The notes under the pieces: model-generated
The model's input: the letters and a program-made list of their open reading frames with translations, nothing else
Told to the model about the DNA's origin: nothing
Databases searched by the model: none
Position numbers and translations under genes: made by a program
Source of the DNA: Aggregatilinea lenta
GTDB lineage: Bacteria > Chloroflexota > Anaerolineae > Aggregatilineales > Aggregatilineaceae
Assembly: GCF_003569045.1 (NCBI RefSeq)
Contig: NZ_BFCB01000003.1
Location: forward strand, 868,001-932,000
Direction of reading: 5' to 3'
Length of the DNA stretch: 64,000 nucleotides
Shown here: piece by piece, positions 17,101 to 26,900 of the stretch
How positions within the stretch are numbered: position 1 is the first letter of the stretch
Layout: the number at the start of each line of letters is the position of its first letter

Positions 17101-17261
17101 AGACGAAGGTGTTGTTCGCGCAGCCTATTGCGGAGGAAGTCACGCGCGCGATTGGCCAACCGGCCTACGAGAAAGCCTACCGTCATCTGGCGGTGGACCA
17201 CGTAGAGGCGATCGTGTCGGATATTCTGGCCGAGCAGCGGTCGAAATCGGGCCAGGACTAG
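14136..17261 (+). CDS. Ser/Thr protein kinase fused to an AAA/STAND ATPase and TPR repeats
   Basis: 1041 aa signalling protein. The kinase domain (about 10-300) has the glycine loop GHGGMGIVY, catalytic Lys41 in VALKQV, the catalytic loop HHDLKPAN with Asp146 (HHD rather than HRD, so a non-RD kinase), DFG at 163-165 and VAPE. From about residue 325 there is a PknB-associated AAA_16-type ATPase with Walker A GGESGVGKSR and Walker B ILLILEDLQWAS. The C-terminal third is helical with TPR-like repeats, for example in AREQGNEKRVIDVFTLLGSV. Such proteins sense ligands or partners through the TPR array and control kinase output. The gene starts 120 bp after the radical SAM gene. No link to the RiPP is shown. 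Confidence 0.85.
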   Translation: MTHRQRLFANRYRLVEELGHGGMGIVYRTQDHLTGDEVALKQVLASITSTSLTPYSAEQDKNIALAREFQTLATLHHPRIITVLDYGFHKETDKPTLPYFTMVLLRDAKDILSYGKTIEAKEKLHLVLQVLQALDYLHRRGTIHHDLKPANILVSNGMVKLLDFGLAAKHGQITGITGTIPYVAPELFTQSALANETTDLYALGVIAYEMLSGHHPFSTEHQYKLIQDILTRLPDMSPINAIRLGETPLEEPAPDDEDDFVRPSTLPTSPLARVIYKLLSKKAEDRYQSAASVIQDLVVLLDDPIVLETPEIRESYLQAATYVGRTAEIALLDEAVSQVLDGQGSSWLIGGESGVGKSRLIDKARIQAMVQGVLVLVGQGVEQGGLPYHLWRDIMRRLCLTVDLSDLEAGVLAALVPDIEVLLGRTVPPPPALSSEDARDRLITIIVDVIKRYPEPILLILEDLQWASESLEVLRWVNAATDSTALLIIASFRDDEQPDLPLKLPEMRYLKLDRLNKQEIAELSEAMLGQMGRRSGLVELLHAETEGNVFFLVETVRALAEQAGDLSKISTLELPSQIVAHGIQGIVERRLRGVNEPDRQVLHVASVMGRQLELALLAYIVSHNDEYTQKDLEQWLSVCSNTAIIEISDGKWRFTHDKIRQEILNQIPDADRVQFHRQAAEAIEALYVDRAVYASTLVHHWRIAQNPYKEAESASLAGHHAVELGSYVEAFDMLKHAIALYDRLNLDEPSRYLDDQFELARCCMNQGWFDDALRVSDIALRLAREQGNEKRVIDVFTLLGSVALRQGQIDVANQQLIEALALARRLGDTAVVSDTLIWLGALSVIGHEHQQANTYLREALQLARQDIQNPLILARALNAQGENLRHSRRFKEAAPYYEEALQLYKQTGHRYATTAVPLNLGHAAFAMDDLDLAEQYYLGVLEATLRIKYTMMLLEALAGLAGIWARRGAPERAASLLGVVLRHPSVSAETKVLFAQPIAEEVTRAIGQPAYEKAYRHLAVDHVEAIVSDILAEQRSKSGQD

Positions 17262-17268
17262 CGCGCCA

Positions 17269-18447
17269 TCAGTCCGATTTCCACGGGTTTCCGGCGTCAG
17301 CCACGGGCAGCGTGAAGCTGAAGGTGCTGCCTTCGCCGATCGTGCTCTCCACCTCGACGGTGCCGCCCAGCTTGTCGATGATGCGGGACACAATCGACAG
17401 CCCCAGGCCGTGGCCTGTCACACGCATGTCGCCGAGCCGGATGAACTGCTTGAACAGGCGCGAGAGGTCGCTTTCGGCGATGCCGCCGCCGTTGTCGCGC
17501 ACCCAGAACCGGACGCGGGTGTCGTCCAGTACCGTTGCGCCCAGTTCTACGCGCGGCGGCGTCCCGCCGTACTTAATGGCGTTGCTGAGGTAGTTGGTCC
17601 ACACTTCTTCGATCCAGGCCGGGTAGCCCCACGCCAGCGGCCACGTGTCGGGCACGATGATTTCCGCATCGTGGTCCTGAATGATCCACCGCAGGCGGCC
17701 CATGGCCTCGGCGACGATGGGCTTCATTTCGATTGGGACCGACGGGACGGAATCCTGCCTGCGCACGCTGGCGAACAGCAGCAGCTCGTCGATGAGCGTC
17801 ACCATCTTGTCAACACCCAGCTCGATATTGTCCAGATATTGCATCACTTCTGTAAGCGACAGATCCTCAAACTCCGTCGAAAGCATGTTGGCGTAACCCT
17901 GAATCAGGCCCAACGGGTTTTTGAGGTCGTGGGCGACCGTGTGTGCGAACGCGTCCAGCTCGGCAATGAGCTGCTCGCGCTCGGCTTCGATCTTCTTGCG
18001 GTAGCTGTTGTCGCGCACGAAGTTCACCAGCACGCTCTGTTCGCCGAAGGTGCTGAAGCGGCTGCTGACTTCGACCGACACCAGCGACCCGTCTTTGCGC
18101 CGGTAAAAGCACTCGTAGACGCGTGTGCCGCTGAAGCTGGATTCCCATACAAGGTTGGGGGTGCCACTGTCGCTGGGCTGGACTTCGAGTCGGTCGAGGT
18201 CCAGTGTCAGAAGTTCGTCGCGGGTGTACCCAAAACGATGCTCCGCCAGCGCGTTCGCAGAGAGAATCAGCATTGAGGCGGGATCGATCACAAAGATTGA
18301 ATCGCCTGCATGCTCGAACACGCTCGTAAAGCGGTCCTGAGCGGCACGCAGCGTGTCACACAGCGCAGCCTTTTCCGCCTCAAGTTCCTCGACCCGCTGC
18401 TGCAGGACGTCCAGTTCATTCCGTTTCCCAGTTCTAGACGTAGCCAT
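17269..18447 (-). CDS. PAS-domain sensor histidine kinase (soluble)
   Basis: 392 aa with no membrane segment. Residues 10-40 form a coiled coil (LDVLQQRVEELEAEKAALCD). A PAS domain follows (about 37-150; FTSVFEHAGDSIFVIDPASM). Next is the HisKA phosphoacceptor helix with His173 in HTVAHDLKNPLGLIQGY. The HATPase domain shows the N box (NYLSNAIKYGG), G1 (DNGGGI) and G2 (GHGLGLSIV). It autophosphorylates and passes phosphate to a receiver. No response regulator is adjacent, so it is an orphan kinase. It is convergent with the Ser/Thr kinase gene, with only 7 bp between stops. Confidence 0.88.
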   Translation of the reverse strand: MATSRTGKRNELDVLQQRVEELEAEKAALCDTLRAAQDRFTSVFEHAGDSIFVIDPASMLILSANALAEHRFGYTRDELLTLDLDRLEVQPSDSGTPNLVWESSFSGTRVYECFYRRKDGSLVSVEVSSRFSTFGEQSVLVNFVRDNSYRKKIEAEREQLIAELDAFAHTVAHDLKNPLGLIQGYANMLSTEFEDLSLTEVMQYLDNIELGVDKMVTLIDELLLFASVRRQDSVPSVPIEMKPIVAEAMGRLRWIIQDHDAEIIVPDTWPLAWGYPAWIEEVWTNYLSNAIKYGGTPPRVELGATVLDDTRVRFWVRDNGGGIAESDLSRLFKQFIRLGDMRVTGHGLGLSIVSRIIDKLGGTVEVESTIGEGSTFSFTLPVADAGNPWKSD

Positions 18448-18500
18448 CGTCGATTTAGTTGTCCCCGCTTGTTGGATAGGGTCTCTTAGTGATCGAATGA

Positions 18501-18513
18501 GTACAAATTGTAC
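18501..18513. promoter_or_regulatory. Palindrome upstream of the histidine kinase gene
   Basis: GTACAAATTGTAC is a perfect 6-1-6 dyad located 54-66 bp upstream of the kinase start. It overlaps a TACAAT-like -10 element on the minus strand. It resembles a dimeric repressor site, but the regulator is unknown. Confidence 0.4.
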
Positions 18514-18870
18514 CGCAAAAACAATCTATTTAGCGGCTGGCCTTACCGAATTTGGGAAATTTTCCAAAAGGGGAGTGTCTCGTTGTCTACTAGGGCTGAA
18601 TGAACTGGCGTATACAATAAGCTTACGTGCGTTTTGCGCTCCACGCAAGAGGACGCGGCGATCCGGGCTGGCTGAAACCTGACACGAGTCCAAGACCATT
18701 TGAAAAGTTACGTCGATTCGCGTTTACCCCCACCCATAACCCCTTCACCACGCAAGCGGAGAGAGGGAAATTGCCTTTCTCCCTTCCCGTCTTGTGGGGA
18801 AGGGCCGGGGATGGGGGCCCAAACAGCTTCTCATGCCGGTGGGAGGGTGCGAGTCTGCCACGGAAGACGC

Positions 18871-18897
18871 GACAGGCCGGAGCATCTCCGGCCTGTC
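18871..18897 (-). terminator. Terminator hairpin at the end of the polyol operon
   Basis: GACAGGCCGGAG (18871-18882) pairs perfectly with CTCCGGCCTGTC (18886-18897) around the loop CAT, a 12-bp stem. It is 28 bp beyond the stop of the last operon gene. There is no clear T-run, so it may need Rho or act as an mRNA 3' protector. Confidence 0.65.
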
Positions 18898-18925
18898 TGC
18901 GCATGAGTCGGGTGTGCTGCGCGCT

Positions 18926-19732
<807 letters not shown>

Positions 19733-19761
19733 CAAAATCCTTCCTCTCTTAAGGATGGGGG

Positions 19762-20775
19762 TTAAGACGCAATCTGGTACTGCACCTTCATGCGCTTCGG
19801 GTCGTTCTGGGCCAGCTCGAAGCCCTGCGCGAAGTCTTCGAGCGGCAGGGTATGCGAGATCAGCGGCTCGACCTGCACGCGTCCGCTGCGGATCATGGCG
19901 ATGCTTTCCTGGAAGGTCCGGTTGACGGCGAAGCTGCCCAGGATGGTCAGATCCTTGCGGAACACGTCATAGGGCGAAAACGAGACGCGGGCGTCGTTGG
20001 GCGTTACGCCGAACACCCACAGCGTGCCGCGCGCGCGCAGGTACTCGAACGCGCCCTCCAGCACCCGCGGGATGCCGGTCGCATCCACCACGAGGTTATA
20101 GCCGTCTGGCTCGATGCTCTTGATGTGCTGCGCCTGCCGCTCGTTGGCGAGCACCGTCTCGGTCGCGCCGAGATCGCCCGCCAGCGCCAGCCGGAAGGGG
20201 ACCACGTCGGTGATCACCACGCGCGCTGCACCGTAGGCGTGCAGCGCCTGCGCCAACAGGCAGCCCATCGGCCCCGCGCCGAAGATCAGCGCGCTCGCGC
20301 CCGGCGGAATGCTCAGACGCTCCAGGCCCCAGGCTACGCAGGCCAATGGTTCGACCAGCGCCGCCGCCGCAAACGACATGTCGCCGATGGCGAACACGTT
20401 GCCTTCGGGCACGGCGACGTAGTCCGCGAACGCGCCGTTGCGCGTCACGCCCACTGCCGCCAGATTTTCGCACTGGTTCGGCTCGTTGCGCTGGCAGGCG
20501 GGGCAGCGGTTGCAGGGGATATTCGGGTCGGCGGTGACTCGGTCGCCCGCCTTGAAGCGCGTGACGTTGTCGCCAACACTCACGATCACCCCGCTGAACT
20601 CGTGTCCGGGAATGAGCGGATAGCGCGCTTCGTATTCGCCTTTGAGGATATGAATGTCCGTACCGCAGATGCCCGCCGCGTGTACCCGGATGAGCACGTC
20701 ATCCGGCCCCGGCTCTGGCATCTCCGCACTGGCAAACTGCGCCCGTCCGGGTTGTGCGATCGTTCCTGCTCTCAT
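19762..20775 (-). CDS. Zinc-dependent MDR alcohol dehydrogenase, arabitol/polyol-like
   Basis: 337 aa medium-chain dehydrogenase. The catalytic zinc ligands are in [11 protein letters not shown] and PGHEFSGV. The structural zinc Cys set is intact ([16 protein letters not shown]). The Rossmann motif is [12 protein letters not shown], followed by [14 protein letters not shown]. The overall sequence resembles D-arabitol/L-arabinitol-type dehydrogenases that act on pentitols or related polyols. I chose the ATG at 20775; an in-frame GTG 12 bp upstream is also possible, and the ribosome site is weak for both. It is the seventh gene of the operon, 33 bp after the preceding one. Confidence 0.8.
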   Translation of the reverse strand: MRAGTIAQPGRAQFASAEMPEPGPDDVLIRVHAAGICGTDIHILKGEYEARYPLIPGHEFSGVIVSVGDNVTRFKAGDRVTADPNIPCNRCPACQRNEPNQCENLAAVGVTRNGAFADYVAVPEGNVFAIGDMSFAAAALVEPLACVAWGLERLSIPPGASALIFGAGPMGCLLAQALHAYGAARVVITDVVPFRLALAGDLGATETVLANERQAQHIKSIEPDGYNLVVDATGIPRVLEGAFEYLRARGTLWVFGVTPNDARVSFSPYDVFRKDLTILGSFAVNRTFQESIAMIRSGRVQVEPLISHTLPLEDFAQGFELAQNDPKRMKVQYQIAS

Positions 20776-20808
20776 CGTAGCTCTCACTTGGCGACGCGCA
20801 AGCGTCGG

Positions 20809-21906
20809 TTACGGTCTCAGGACGACTTTGATCGACTGCTCGCCGGAGGCCACCAGATCGAAGCCTTTCTGGTAGTCGGCGAGCGGCAGCTCGTGCGTGA
20901 CGATCTGATCCAGCGGCAGCTGCTGCTTGGCAATCATGTCGATGGCGACCGGATAGGTGTAGGGGCTGAGGCTCGACCCGTGGATGTTCAGTTCTTTGTG
21001 GTCGCCGATGATCGACCAGTCGATGCTGGCCGGTTGGCCCATAACGCTGAATTCCACGAACGTGCCGCGCTTGCAGATCATGTCCAGGCCCTGCTGCACG
21101 GCGGCAGGATGTCCCGTCGCCTCGATGTACACGTCGCAGCCGTAGCCGTCGGTGAGGTCGAGCACGGCCTGCACCACCTGCGTGTGCTGCGGATTTAAGA
21201 CGATGTCCGCGCCGCACGCCTTGGCAACGTTGAGGCGGTGGTTGTTGTAGTCGATCGCGACCAGCAGGCGCGGATTCTTCAGGCGCGCGGCGGCGATCAT
21301 GCCCAGCCCCAGCGGCCCTGCGCCCGCAATCACGACGACGTGATCCAGCTCGATCTCGCCCCGCTGCACCGCGTGGATCGAGCATGCCAGCGGCTCGATG
21401 AAGGCGGCGTGCGCGGGCGGGATCGAGTCGGGAACTTTATAATTCAGCGCGCCGTAGGGGAACTTCATGTATTCCGCCATCGCGCCGAACGTCTTCTGCC
21501 GGAAGCCGTAAACGTTGTGCTCCGAGCACAGCCAGTACTGCCCGCGCGCGGCGTAGCGATCGTCCCAGGTGGGCACGATCTGCTCGGAGACCGCCATGTC
21601 GCCCAGCGTCAGGCCGTACTTCTCTCCCGCGCCGCGACCCAGCGCCACGACCTCCCCGACGAACTCGTGCCCGGCGATCACCGGTGGCTGAACGTACGCC
21701 GCTGTCTCACCGTTGCCCCAGAACGTATCGGCGCCCTGGTAGCACTTCAAATCACTGGCGCAAATCCCGACGGCCTGCACGCGGACGACGACTTCTTCCG
21801 GTCCCGGCTGCGGCACGGGCCATCGCTGTAGCCGATAGTCGCGCGGACCGTGGCACACCACCGCGCACATCGAGTCGGGTAGGGGTGCTTTCGCTTCGTA
21901 GTCCAT
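20809..21906 (-). CDS. MDR polyol dehydrogenase, erythritol/L-threitol dehydrogenase-like, lacking structural-zinc cysteines
   Basis: 365 aa. The catalytic zinc site is present (ICASDLKCYQG, AGHEFVGEV) and the cofactor motif is IAGAGPLGLGMIAAARL with an acidic residue after strand two (VAIDYNNH), so NAD is probable. The pattern EQIVPTWDDRYAARGQYWLC aligns with the family's structural-zinc lobe, but only one of the four cysteines remains. The lobe must be held without zinc. Similarity to erythritol/L-threitol dehydrogenases is by recognition of the region SEQIVP...RGQYW...YGF. It lies 15 bp after the xylitol-dehydrogenase-like gene in the operon. Confidence 0.78.
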   Translation of the reverse strand: MDYEAKAPLPDSMCAVVCHGPRDYRLQRWPVPQPGPEEVVVRVQAVGICASDLKCYQGADTFWGNGETAAYVQPPVIAGHEFVGEVVALGRGAGEKYGLTLGDMAVSEQIVPTWDDRYAARGQYWLCSEHNVYGFRQKTFGAMAEYMKFPYGALNYKVPDSIPPAHAAFIEPLACSIHAVQRGEIELDHVVVIAGAGPLGLGMIAAARLKNPRLLVAIDYNNHRLNVAKACGADIVLNPQHTQVVQAVLDLTDGYGCDVYIEATGHPAAVQQGLDMICKRGTFVEFSVMGQPASIDWSIIGDHKELNIHGSSLSPYTYPVAIDMIAKQQLPLDQIVTHELPLADYQKGFDLVASGEQSIKVVLRP

Positions 21907-21921
21907 GTCGGCCCTCGTGCC

Positions 21922-22959
21922 TTACTGCGGCAGCTCGATCTGCACCTTGACCGACGTGGGCGGCATGTGCGACGCGAATTCGAACGCTTCGACGCTGTGG
22001 GCAAAGTCGAACTTATCGGTGATCAGGGGTTTGACGTCCAGCCGACCGCCGCCCATCAGCGATAGCGCCTTGGGATAGACGTGCGCGTAGCGGAAGATGT
22101 GCTCCACACGTGCCTCTTTGATCTGCGCGGCGACGACATCGTAGGCGATGGGGTCGTTGGGCATGCCGATGTAGATCACACAGCCACCGGGGGCGAGCGG
22201 ATCGAAGACACTGGCGGCGGCACGCGGATTGCCGCTGGCCTCGAACACGATGTCCGCGCCCCAGCCGTCCGTCATCGTGTTGACGACGTCCACCAGGCTC
22301 TCTTTGCTGACGTTGACCGGCGTGACCGGGCCGAGTGTAGCCGCCAGGTCGAGCTTGGGCTGGTCCACGTCCGTCACGATGACCTGGCCGCAGCCGCCCG
22401 CCAGCGCCGACAGGATGGTGACCATGCCGATCGGTCCCGCGCCCATCACGATGGCGATGTCGCCCGGCTTGATGCGGGCCTTCGTGGCCGAATGCATGCC
22501 GACCGCGAGCGGCTCCACCAGCGCGCCTTCGGCGAAGCTGACGTTATCCGGCAGCTTAAAGGTGAACGCTTCGGGGTGCACCACCGTGGGACGCAGCACG
22601 CCGTGAATCGGCGGGGTGGCCCAGAAGCGCACCGCCGGATCGAGGTTATACATGCCCAGGCGCGTCGCCTTGCCGTTCGGATCCGGGATACCCGGCTCCA
22701 TGCAGACGCGGTCGCCGACCTTCAGGTGCTGGACTTCACCGCCCACTTCGATGATCGTACCGGCGGCTTCGTGTCCCAGGACCATCGGCGCTTCGACCAC
22801 AAACGGGCCGATGCGCCCCGTCTCATAGTAGTGTACGTCACTGCCGCAAACCCCGACGGTGTGCAGCTTGATGCGCACGTCATGCGGCCCCAGCGTTTCG
22901 GGGATCTCGATGTTCCGTAAGTTGAGTTCCTTGGCTTTTTCTAGAACCAGCGCTTCCAC
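21922..22959 (-). CDS. NAD-dependent xylitol dehydrogenase-like (D-xylulose reductase)
   Basis: 345 aa MDR enzyme. The start is the GTG at 22959, with AAAGGA at about the right distance; the frame is open for 57 bp upstream but has no ribosome site. Recognisable are [27 protein letters not shown] and [19 protein letters not shown], the last characteristic of bacterial xylitol/sorbitol dehydrogenases that oxidise xylitol to D-xylulose. The cofactor motif is [11 protein letters not shown] followed by VTDVD (NAD). No structural-zinc Cys cluster, as in related XdhA enzymes. It is the fifth gene of the operon, just after the transporter genes. Confidence 0.85.
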   Translation of the reverse strand: MEALVLEKAKELNLRNIEIPETLGPHDVRIKLHTVGVCGSDVHYYETGRIGPFVVEAPMVLGHEAAGTIIEVGGEVQHLKVGDRVCMEPGIPDPNGKATRLGMYNLDPAVRFWATPPIHGVLRPTVVHPEAFTFKLPDNVSFAEGALVEPLAVGMHSATKARIKPGDIAIVMGAGPIGMVTILSALAGGCGQVIVTDVDQPKLDLAATLGPVTPVNVSKESLVDVVNTMTDGWGADIVFEASGNPRAAASVFDPLAPGGCVIYIGMPNDPIAYDVVAAQIKEARVEHIFRYAHVYPKALSLMGGGRLDVKPLITDKFDFAHSVEAFEFASHMPPTSVKVQIELPQ

Positions 22960-23019
22960 AGTCCTATGTTCCTTTCGACTAAAAAGTGAATGACAGGGCA
23001 CGACTGCCCTGGCCAATCG

Positions 23020-23304
23020 CTAGCCCCTGACGAAGAGAATCGCCATGATGATCAGCGACAGGATCGTTGCAATCGTCAGGGTAATATACTCCTCCAAAAA
23101 TCGCATCCACAATAAGTGAATCGCCACCGTCAACAGCAGACTGATAAAGATCCGGTCCCACGGGTTGGTCTCGAAGGGCAAAAAGCCCCGGCGCTTGCCG
23201 TGAATCTGGGCGTAGAGCTTGCCCGGCAGGCTGGGCGGCAGGACGGTCGGGATCTCGGCTTCCTGCTCGACTTCGGTCGTGTCGTAGAAGCTTTCCTCGT
23301 GCAC
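23020..23304 (-). CDS. DUF2160-like small membrane protein of a polyol ABC importer
   Basis: 94 aa. An N-terminal cytoplasmic part of about 45 residues contains RRGFLPFETNPWDRIFISLL, which matches the conserved core of DUF2160. Two membrane helices follow. DUF2160 proteins occur beside the permeases of glycerol-type ABC importers in Rhizobiales and other bacteria, where they may be accessory membrane subunits; function is not established. Here it lies 4 bp after the second permease gene and 60 bp before the xylitol-dehydrogenase-like gene, which supports a polyol substrate for the importer. Confidence 0.75.
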   Translation of the reverse strand: MHEESFYDTTEVEQEAEIPTVLPPSLPGKLYAQIHGKRRGFLPFETNPWDRIFISLLLTVAIHLLWMRFLEEYITLTIATILSLIIMAILFVRG

Positions 23305-23308
23305 GGCG

Positions 23309-24175
23309 CTACTCCTTTACGGCCCCGAACGTCAAGCCCATCACGATGTACCGCTGAACGAACGAGATAAACGCGAGTGATGGGATCAACGTCAGCGTCG
23401 CCACGGCGGCCATTTCGCCCCAGTTCGTGCCCGTCACCGTCACGAACTCGGCCAGGCCGGTGGTAATGGTTCGAGCGTGAACGCTCGTCAGTGTGGCGGC
23501 AAACAGATATTCGTTCCAGGCGAAGATCCAGCTCAGAATCGCCGTGATCGCCAGCCCTGGCGCAGCCAGCGGGATGATGATGCGCCGCAGGATCATGCCC
23601 GTGCCCGCGCCGTCCACCATTGCGGCTTCGTCCAGCTCCACCGGGATGCCATCGATCATGCCTTGCAGCACCCAGATGGAGAAAGGTAAGTTGAACACGC
23701 AGTAGAGCAGGATAAGGCCCGTGCGCGTGTCAAACAGCGTCCAGTCCCCAATCTTGAACCACTTCGTGAACATCAGGAATAACGGCAGCAGGAAGACGGC
23801 GGGCGGGGCCATGCGGTTGGTGATGGTCCAGAAGAAGATGTTGTCCGCACCGGTCAGCCGCCAGCGCGACAGCGCGTAGGTCGCCAGCAGGGCCAGGATC
23901 GTCACCAGCAGCGCGTTGCATGTGGCGACGATAACCGAGTTGAACATATAGCCCCGGAACGTTGAGTCGTAAATGATGTTGGTGTAGTTCTCCTCAAAGA
24001 AGGAGTGAATGATGAAGTTGGGCCGGTCGAATAGTTCCACGCGGCTGCGCGCCGAGATGACGATCATCCAGTAGATCGGGATCAGGGTGATGAGCGAGGC
24101 GAAGATCCAGATGCCGTAGGCCGACGCGTATCTGGCGATTTTGCGGAGGATCTTGTTTCGTTTTGTCTGCTGCAT
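23309..24175 (-). CDS. Carbohydrate/polyol ABC importer permease, MalG-like
   Basis: 288 aa with six membrane helices. The EAA loop is [20 protein letters not shown]. The C-terminal end [10 protein letters not shown] is typical of CUT1-family MalG-type permeases. The start ATG at 24175 has GAGGAGGAG upstream inside the end of the previous gene; a longer reading frame upstream was rejected. It sits 2 bp after the MalF-like gene stop, so they are translated together, and 4 bp before the DUF2160 gene. Confidence 0.88.
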   Translation of the reverse strand: MQQTKRNKILRKIARYASAYGIWIFASLITLIPIYWMIVISARSRVELFDRPNFIIHSFFEENYTNIIYDSTFRGYMFNSVIVATCNALLVTILALLATYALSRWRLTGADNIFFWTITNRMAPPAVFLLPLFLMFTKWFKIGDWTLFDTRTGLILLYCVFNLPFSIWVLQGMIDGIPVELDEAAMVDGAGTGMILRRIIIPLAAPGLAITAILSWIFAWNEYLFAATLTSVHARTITTGLAEFVTVTGTNWGEMAAVATLTLIPSLAFISFVQRYIVMGLTFGAVKE

Positions 24176-24177
24176 GG

Positions 24178-25056
24178 CTAACTGGCTCCTCCTCGCCGCT
24201 GCTGGCCGATGGCTGTGTACAGCAGCCACGACAGGACGATGGTGAAATAGAGGGTCAAGAGTGACGTGGCGGCGCCATAGCCGTAGTCGGTTTTAGGAAA
24301 GACGATGCGCCAAATGTGCAGCCCGGTGTATCGGGTGGCCGCGCCCGGACCTCCGCCGGTAAGCATCCACACCTCGTCAACGGTACGCAGCGCGTCCATC
24401 AGCCGGATGAAGACCGTGCTCAAGATGACCGGACGCAGTAGCGGCAGCTTGACGTACCAGAACACCTGGAGGCGGTTGGCGCCGTCTACCAGCGCCTGTT
24501 CCATTGGCTCCTGCGGCAGCGACACCAGCCCGGCGAGCATGGTCAGCGTGACGAAGGGCGTCCAATGCCACACGTCCATGATCACAGTCGTCCAGAAGGC
24601 CTGGTCGGCATTGGCCGAGATCCGGTAGTCAAATCCGAGCCATCGATCCAGGTAGAAGGGCACCGGACCGAGGCCGGGGATGGTCAGCAGCCGCCATGTG
24701 GCCCCAACGGCCAGCGGCGCGATCATCAGGGGGATGGTGTGGATAATCCTGAAGATGGATTTGCCTGGGAAGTCTATCGCGAGCATGTTCGCCAGGAAGT
24801 ACCCGATGAGGAGCTGGAACAGGATGGCGTAGGCCGCGAACTTGATGGTCAGCTCCAGCGACTTCAGGAAGTCTTTGTCGAAGACGAGACGACGGTAATT
24901 GTCCAGTCCCGAGTAGTGCAGCCCCCGGCTCACCGAGAAGACGTTCCAGTCGAAGAATCCGACATACATGATGTAGAAGAAGGGGAGCATGCCCACAATA
25001 AACAGAATAATCAGAGAAGGGGATAGAAAAATCCACCCGGTTCGATTTTGGCGCAT
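24178..25056 (-). CDS. Carbohydrate/polyol ABC importer permease, MalF-like
   Basis: 292 aa with six membrane helices and the CUT1 EAA loop [20 protein letters not shown]. The N-terminus [20 protein letters not shown] is typical of sugar-importer permeases. It pairs with the MalG-like subunit encoded 2 bp downstream. It lies 108 bp after the binding-protein gene, with a hairpin in the gap. Confidence 0.88.
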   Translation of the reverse strand: MRQNRTGWIFLSPSLIILFIVGMLPFFYIMYVGFFDWNVFSVSRGLHYSGLDNYRRLVFDKDFLKSLELTIKFAAYAILFQLLIGYFLANMLAIDFPGKSIFRIIHTIPLMIAPLAVGATWRLLTIPGLGPVPFYLDRWLGFDYRISANADQAFWTTVIMDVWHWTPFVTLTMLAGLVSLPQEPMEQALVDGANRLQVFWYVKLPLLRPVILSTVFIRLMDALRTVDEVWMLTGGGPGAATRYTGLHIWRIVFPKTDYGYGAATSLLTLYFTIVLSWLLYTAIGQQRRGGAS

Positions 25057-25117
25057 AGCGTATTGTCCGGTTTAATAATAGTCGAACAAGAGAATTAGTT
25101 TCGACTGCTTAAAGGGA

Positions 25118-25143
25118 GGATGGCCCCAGGTTCGGGGCCATCC
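25118..25143 (-). promoter_or_regulatory. Intra-operon hairpin between binding protein and permease
   Basis: GGATGGCCCC (25118-25127) pairs perfectly with GGGGCCATCC (25134-25143), loop 6 nt. There is only a weak T-rich tail on the minus strand. As in the FbpABC-type operon at 6228-6252, it separates the binding-protein gene from the permeases and may stabilise the upstream mRNA or partly terminate transcription. Confidence 0.6.
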
Positions 25144-25164
25144 CACGCTTGTGCACTGTGTTGT

Positions 25165-26604
25165 TTACTCGCCGTAACCGAGGCGAACCAGCTCTTCTTC
25201 GGCGGCCACAGCCGCCTGGTCGAGCGCTTCTGCCGCGGTGATCTCACCGGCGATGGCCTGGTAGATGAACGGAGCGACGACTTCACGCACCTGAGGATGG
25301 AACGGGAACGGCGGGGCGCCTGCGAACAGGTAGCCCTGGTCCAGCATCAGGGTGTAGTAGCCGTTGGTCTGCGCGTCCATGTCGACCACGATCGGGTCGG
25401 AGAACGTCGCGTCGTGCACGATGCGCGAGCCTGCCGCAGCCCAGTCAGCCTGAACGGACGGCTGGCCGATGTACTGCAGGAACAGCAGGGCGGCTTCTTT
25501 GTTCTTCGAGGAATGCGGGATACCGAAGGCGCCACCGTCGTAGTAACCGATGTAGCCGTCACCGGCCTCAGCCGCTTCCATCACGCCTTCTTCCAGGGGC
25601 GGCAGCGCAACGCCGACTTCGCCCACCACCTGCGAGCGCTCCGTGTCGGAGGCGATCCAGGCTGCGTTCTCACCGTAGACCAGGCCCTGAGCGGCGCGGC
25701 CAGCGGCAAAGGTCGCCGCAACCTCGTCCCAGGTGCTGCTGGTGGATTCCGGCGGGGCGTACTGGAGCAGGTCCAGCCACCACTGCAGGGCTGCCTTGGC
25801 GGTGTCGCTGTTCATTTCGCCGCCGTTCTCGACCGTGGCTTTCCAGTTGTCCTGGTTGATGCCCCAGTTGTAGACGCCAAACGTGGGCATCACGCTCTCG
25901 AAGACTTCGTAGAACGACGAGGGATGGCCGGAGGCGGCCTGAACGGTGCTGCCCCACAGGTCCATGTCGTTGGCTTCGCCGTATTCGGTGAAGAACTTGG
26001 CGATGTCGGTGTACTGCTGGTGGTTCGTGGCCGGGGCCAGCGCATAGCCGTATTCGGCCTCGAAGGCCGCCATGATGTCCGGATCTTCGAACAGGTCGGT
26101 GCGATACAGATACGGCTTCACGAAGGCTTCCATCGGCACGCCGTACAGGTGGCCATTTTCCGGCTTGATGAAGGAGTCGATGAACGTGGTGAAGTCATCG
26201 ATGCTGAAGTCCGGCGAAACCAGATCCGGGTTGTCTTCGAGCGTCTGGGTCAGGTCGACCAGATAGTCCTGCGCCAGATAGCCGTAGATGATGTCCTGCT
26301 CGATGTACACAAAGTCATAGATGCCTGTCGCGGCTTCCATGTCCTTGATGGCCTTGTCGTACATCTGGTCCCACGACGTCGGCTCGAATTCGACCTCGAT
26401 CCCGGTCAGTTCCTGAAACTGGGGAGCCAGCACGTCTGCCACGTAGTTGGATGGCGGGGTGCTTTCGGAAATACCACGGATCGTCACGCCTTCGTACGGG
26501 GCGGCTGCCGTCGCCCACCAGTCTTCGTCACCCTGCGCGTTGACGCTGAGTGAGAAGCTGCTGAGAATCGCCAACACCATAATGAGAGTAACTAGCTTTT
26601 TCAT
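25165..26604 (-). CDS. Carbohydrate/polyol ABC importer substrate-binding protein
   Basis: 479 aa. A signal peptide ([20 protein letters not shown], cleavage near VNAQG) precedes a type 1 bacterial extracellular binding domain: [20 protein letters not shown], then [20 protein letters not shown], and [20 protein letters not shown] near the hinge. Aromatic residues are plentiful, as in sugar binders. GGGAG precedes the ATG. It is the first gene of the minus-strand polyol operon. No ATPase is encoded in the operon, so an ATPase from elsewhere (MsmK/UgpC type) must be used. The substrate is inferred to be a polyol from the four dehydrogenases and DUF2160 neighbour. Confidence 0.85.
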   Translation of the reverse strand: MKKLVTLIMVLAILSSFSLSVNAQGDEDWWATAAAPYEGVTIRGISESTPPSNYVADVLAPQFQELTGIEVEFEPTSWDQMYDKAIKDMEAATGIYDFVYIEQDIIYGYLAQDYLVDLTQTLEDNPDLVSPDFSIDDFTTFIDSFIKPENGHLYGVPMEAFVKPYLYRTDLFEDPDIMAAFEAEYGYALAPATNHQQYTDIAKFFTEYGEANDMDLWGSTVQAASGHPSSFYEVFESVMPTFGVYNWGINQDNWKATVENGGEMNSDTAKAALQWWLDLLQYAPPESTSSTWDEVAATFAAGRAAQGLVYGENAAWIASDTERSQVVGEVGVALPPLEEGVMEAAEAGDGYIGYYDGGAFGIPHSSKNKEAALLFLQYIGQPSVQADWAAAGSRIVHDATFSDPIVVDMDAQTNGYYTLMLDQGYLFAGAPPFPFHPQVREVVAPFIYQAIAGEITAAEALDQAAVAAEEELVRLGYGE

Positions 26605-26900
26605 GTATCTTTCTCCCTAAAATGACTCTCTGGCATACCTGAGTGCTGTGAGCCGAAAGATTTTGTCGAGGATCTGTCTGTATCGTCACCTCCGTGGGAT
26701 AACTGAAGCGTTCCGGTGTGCAGATGGGTTCCGATGTGTGATCGGGTGGTGTGAGCGGAAAAAAGAAATTGGTTAGAAACGAAAACGCATCAATAATGAA
26801 CGATCTGGCATTCTTTCATTTTACGATAAGCTGCGCCGCCCGGACTGCCAGAACTCTGCCACAATCCTGACAGCATCGGGCGATGGAGCGGACGGGCCGG

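Larger units (their letters stand above)
18448..18925. other. Intergenic region with operator-like palindrome, dispersed repeat and terminator
   Basis: About 480 bp without a supported gene. It holds a 13-bp palindrome at 18501-18513 (listed separately), an AT-rich promoter zone for the histidine kinase, a CT/GA-rich dispersed repeat at about 18725-18835 (CTTTCTCCCTT...GGGGAAGGGCCGGGG) resembling the core of the element at 11693-11827, and a hairpin at 18871-18897. Short open frames across the repeat have no ribosome-binding site or family resemblance. Confidence 0.65.

Noticed and set aside
26795-26820. AATGAA/TTCATT inverted repeat before the polyol binding-protein gene
   Set aside because: Only 6 bp arms with 14-bp spacing in AT-rich DNA about 190 bp from the start; could be chance.
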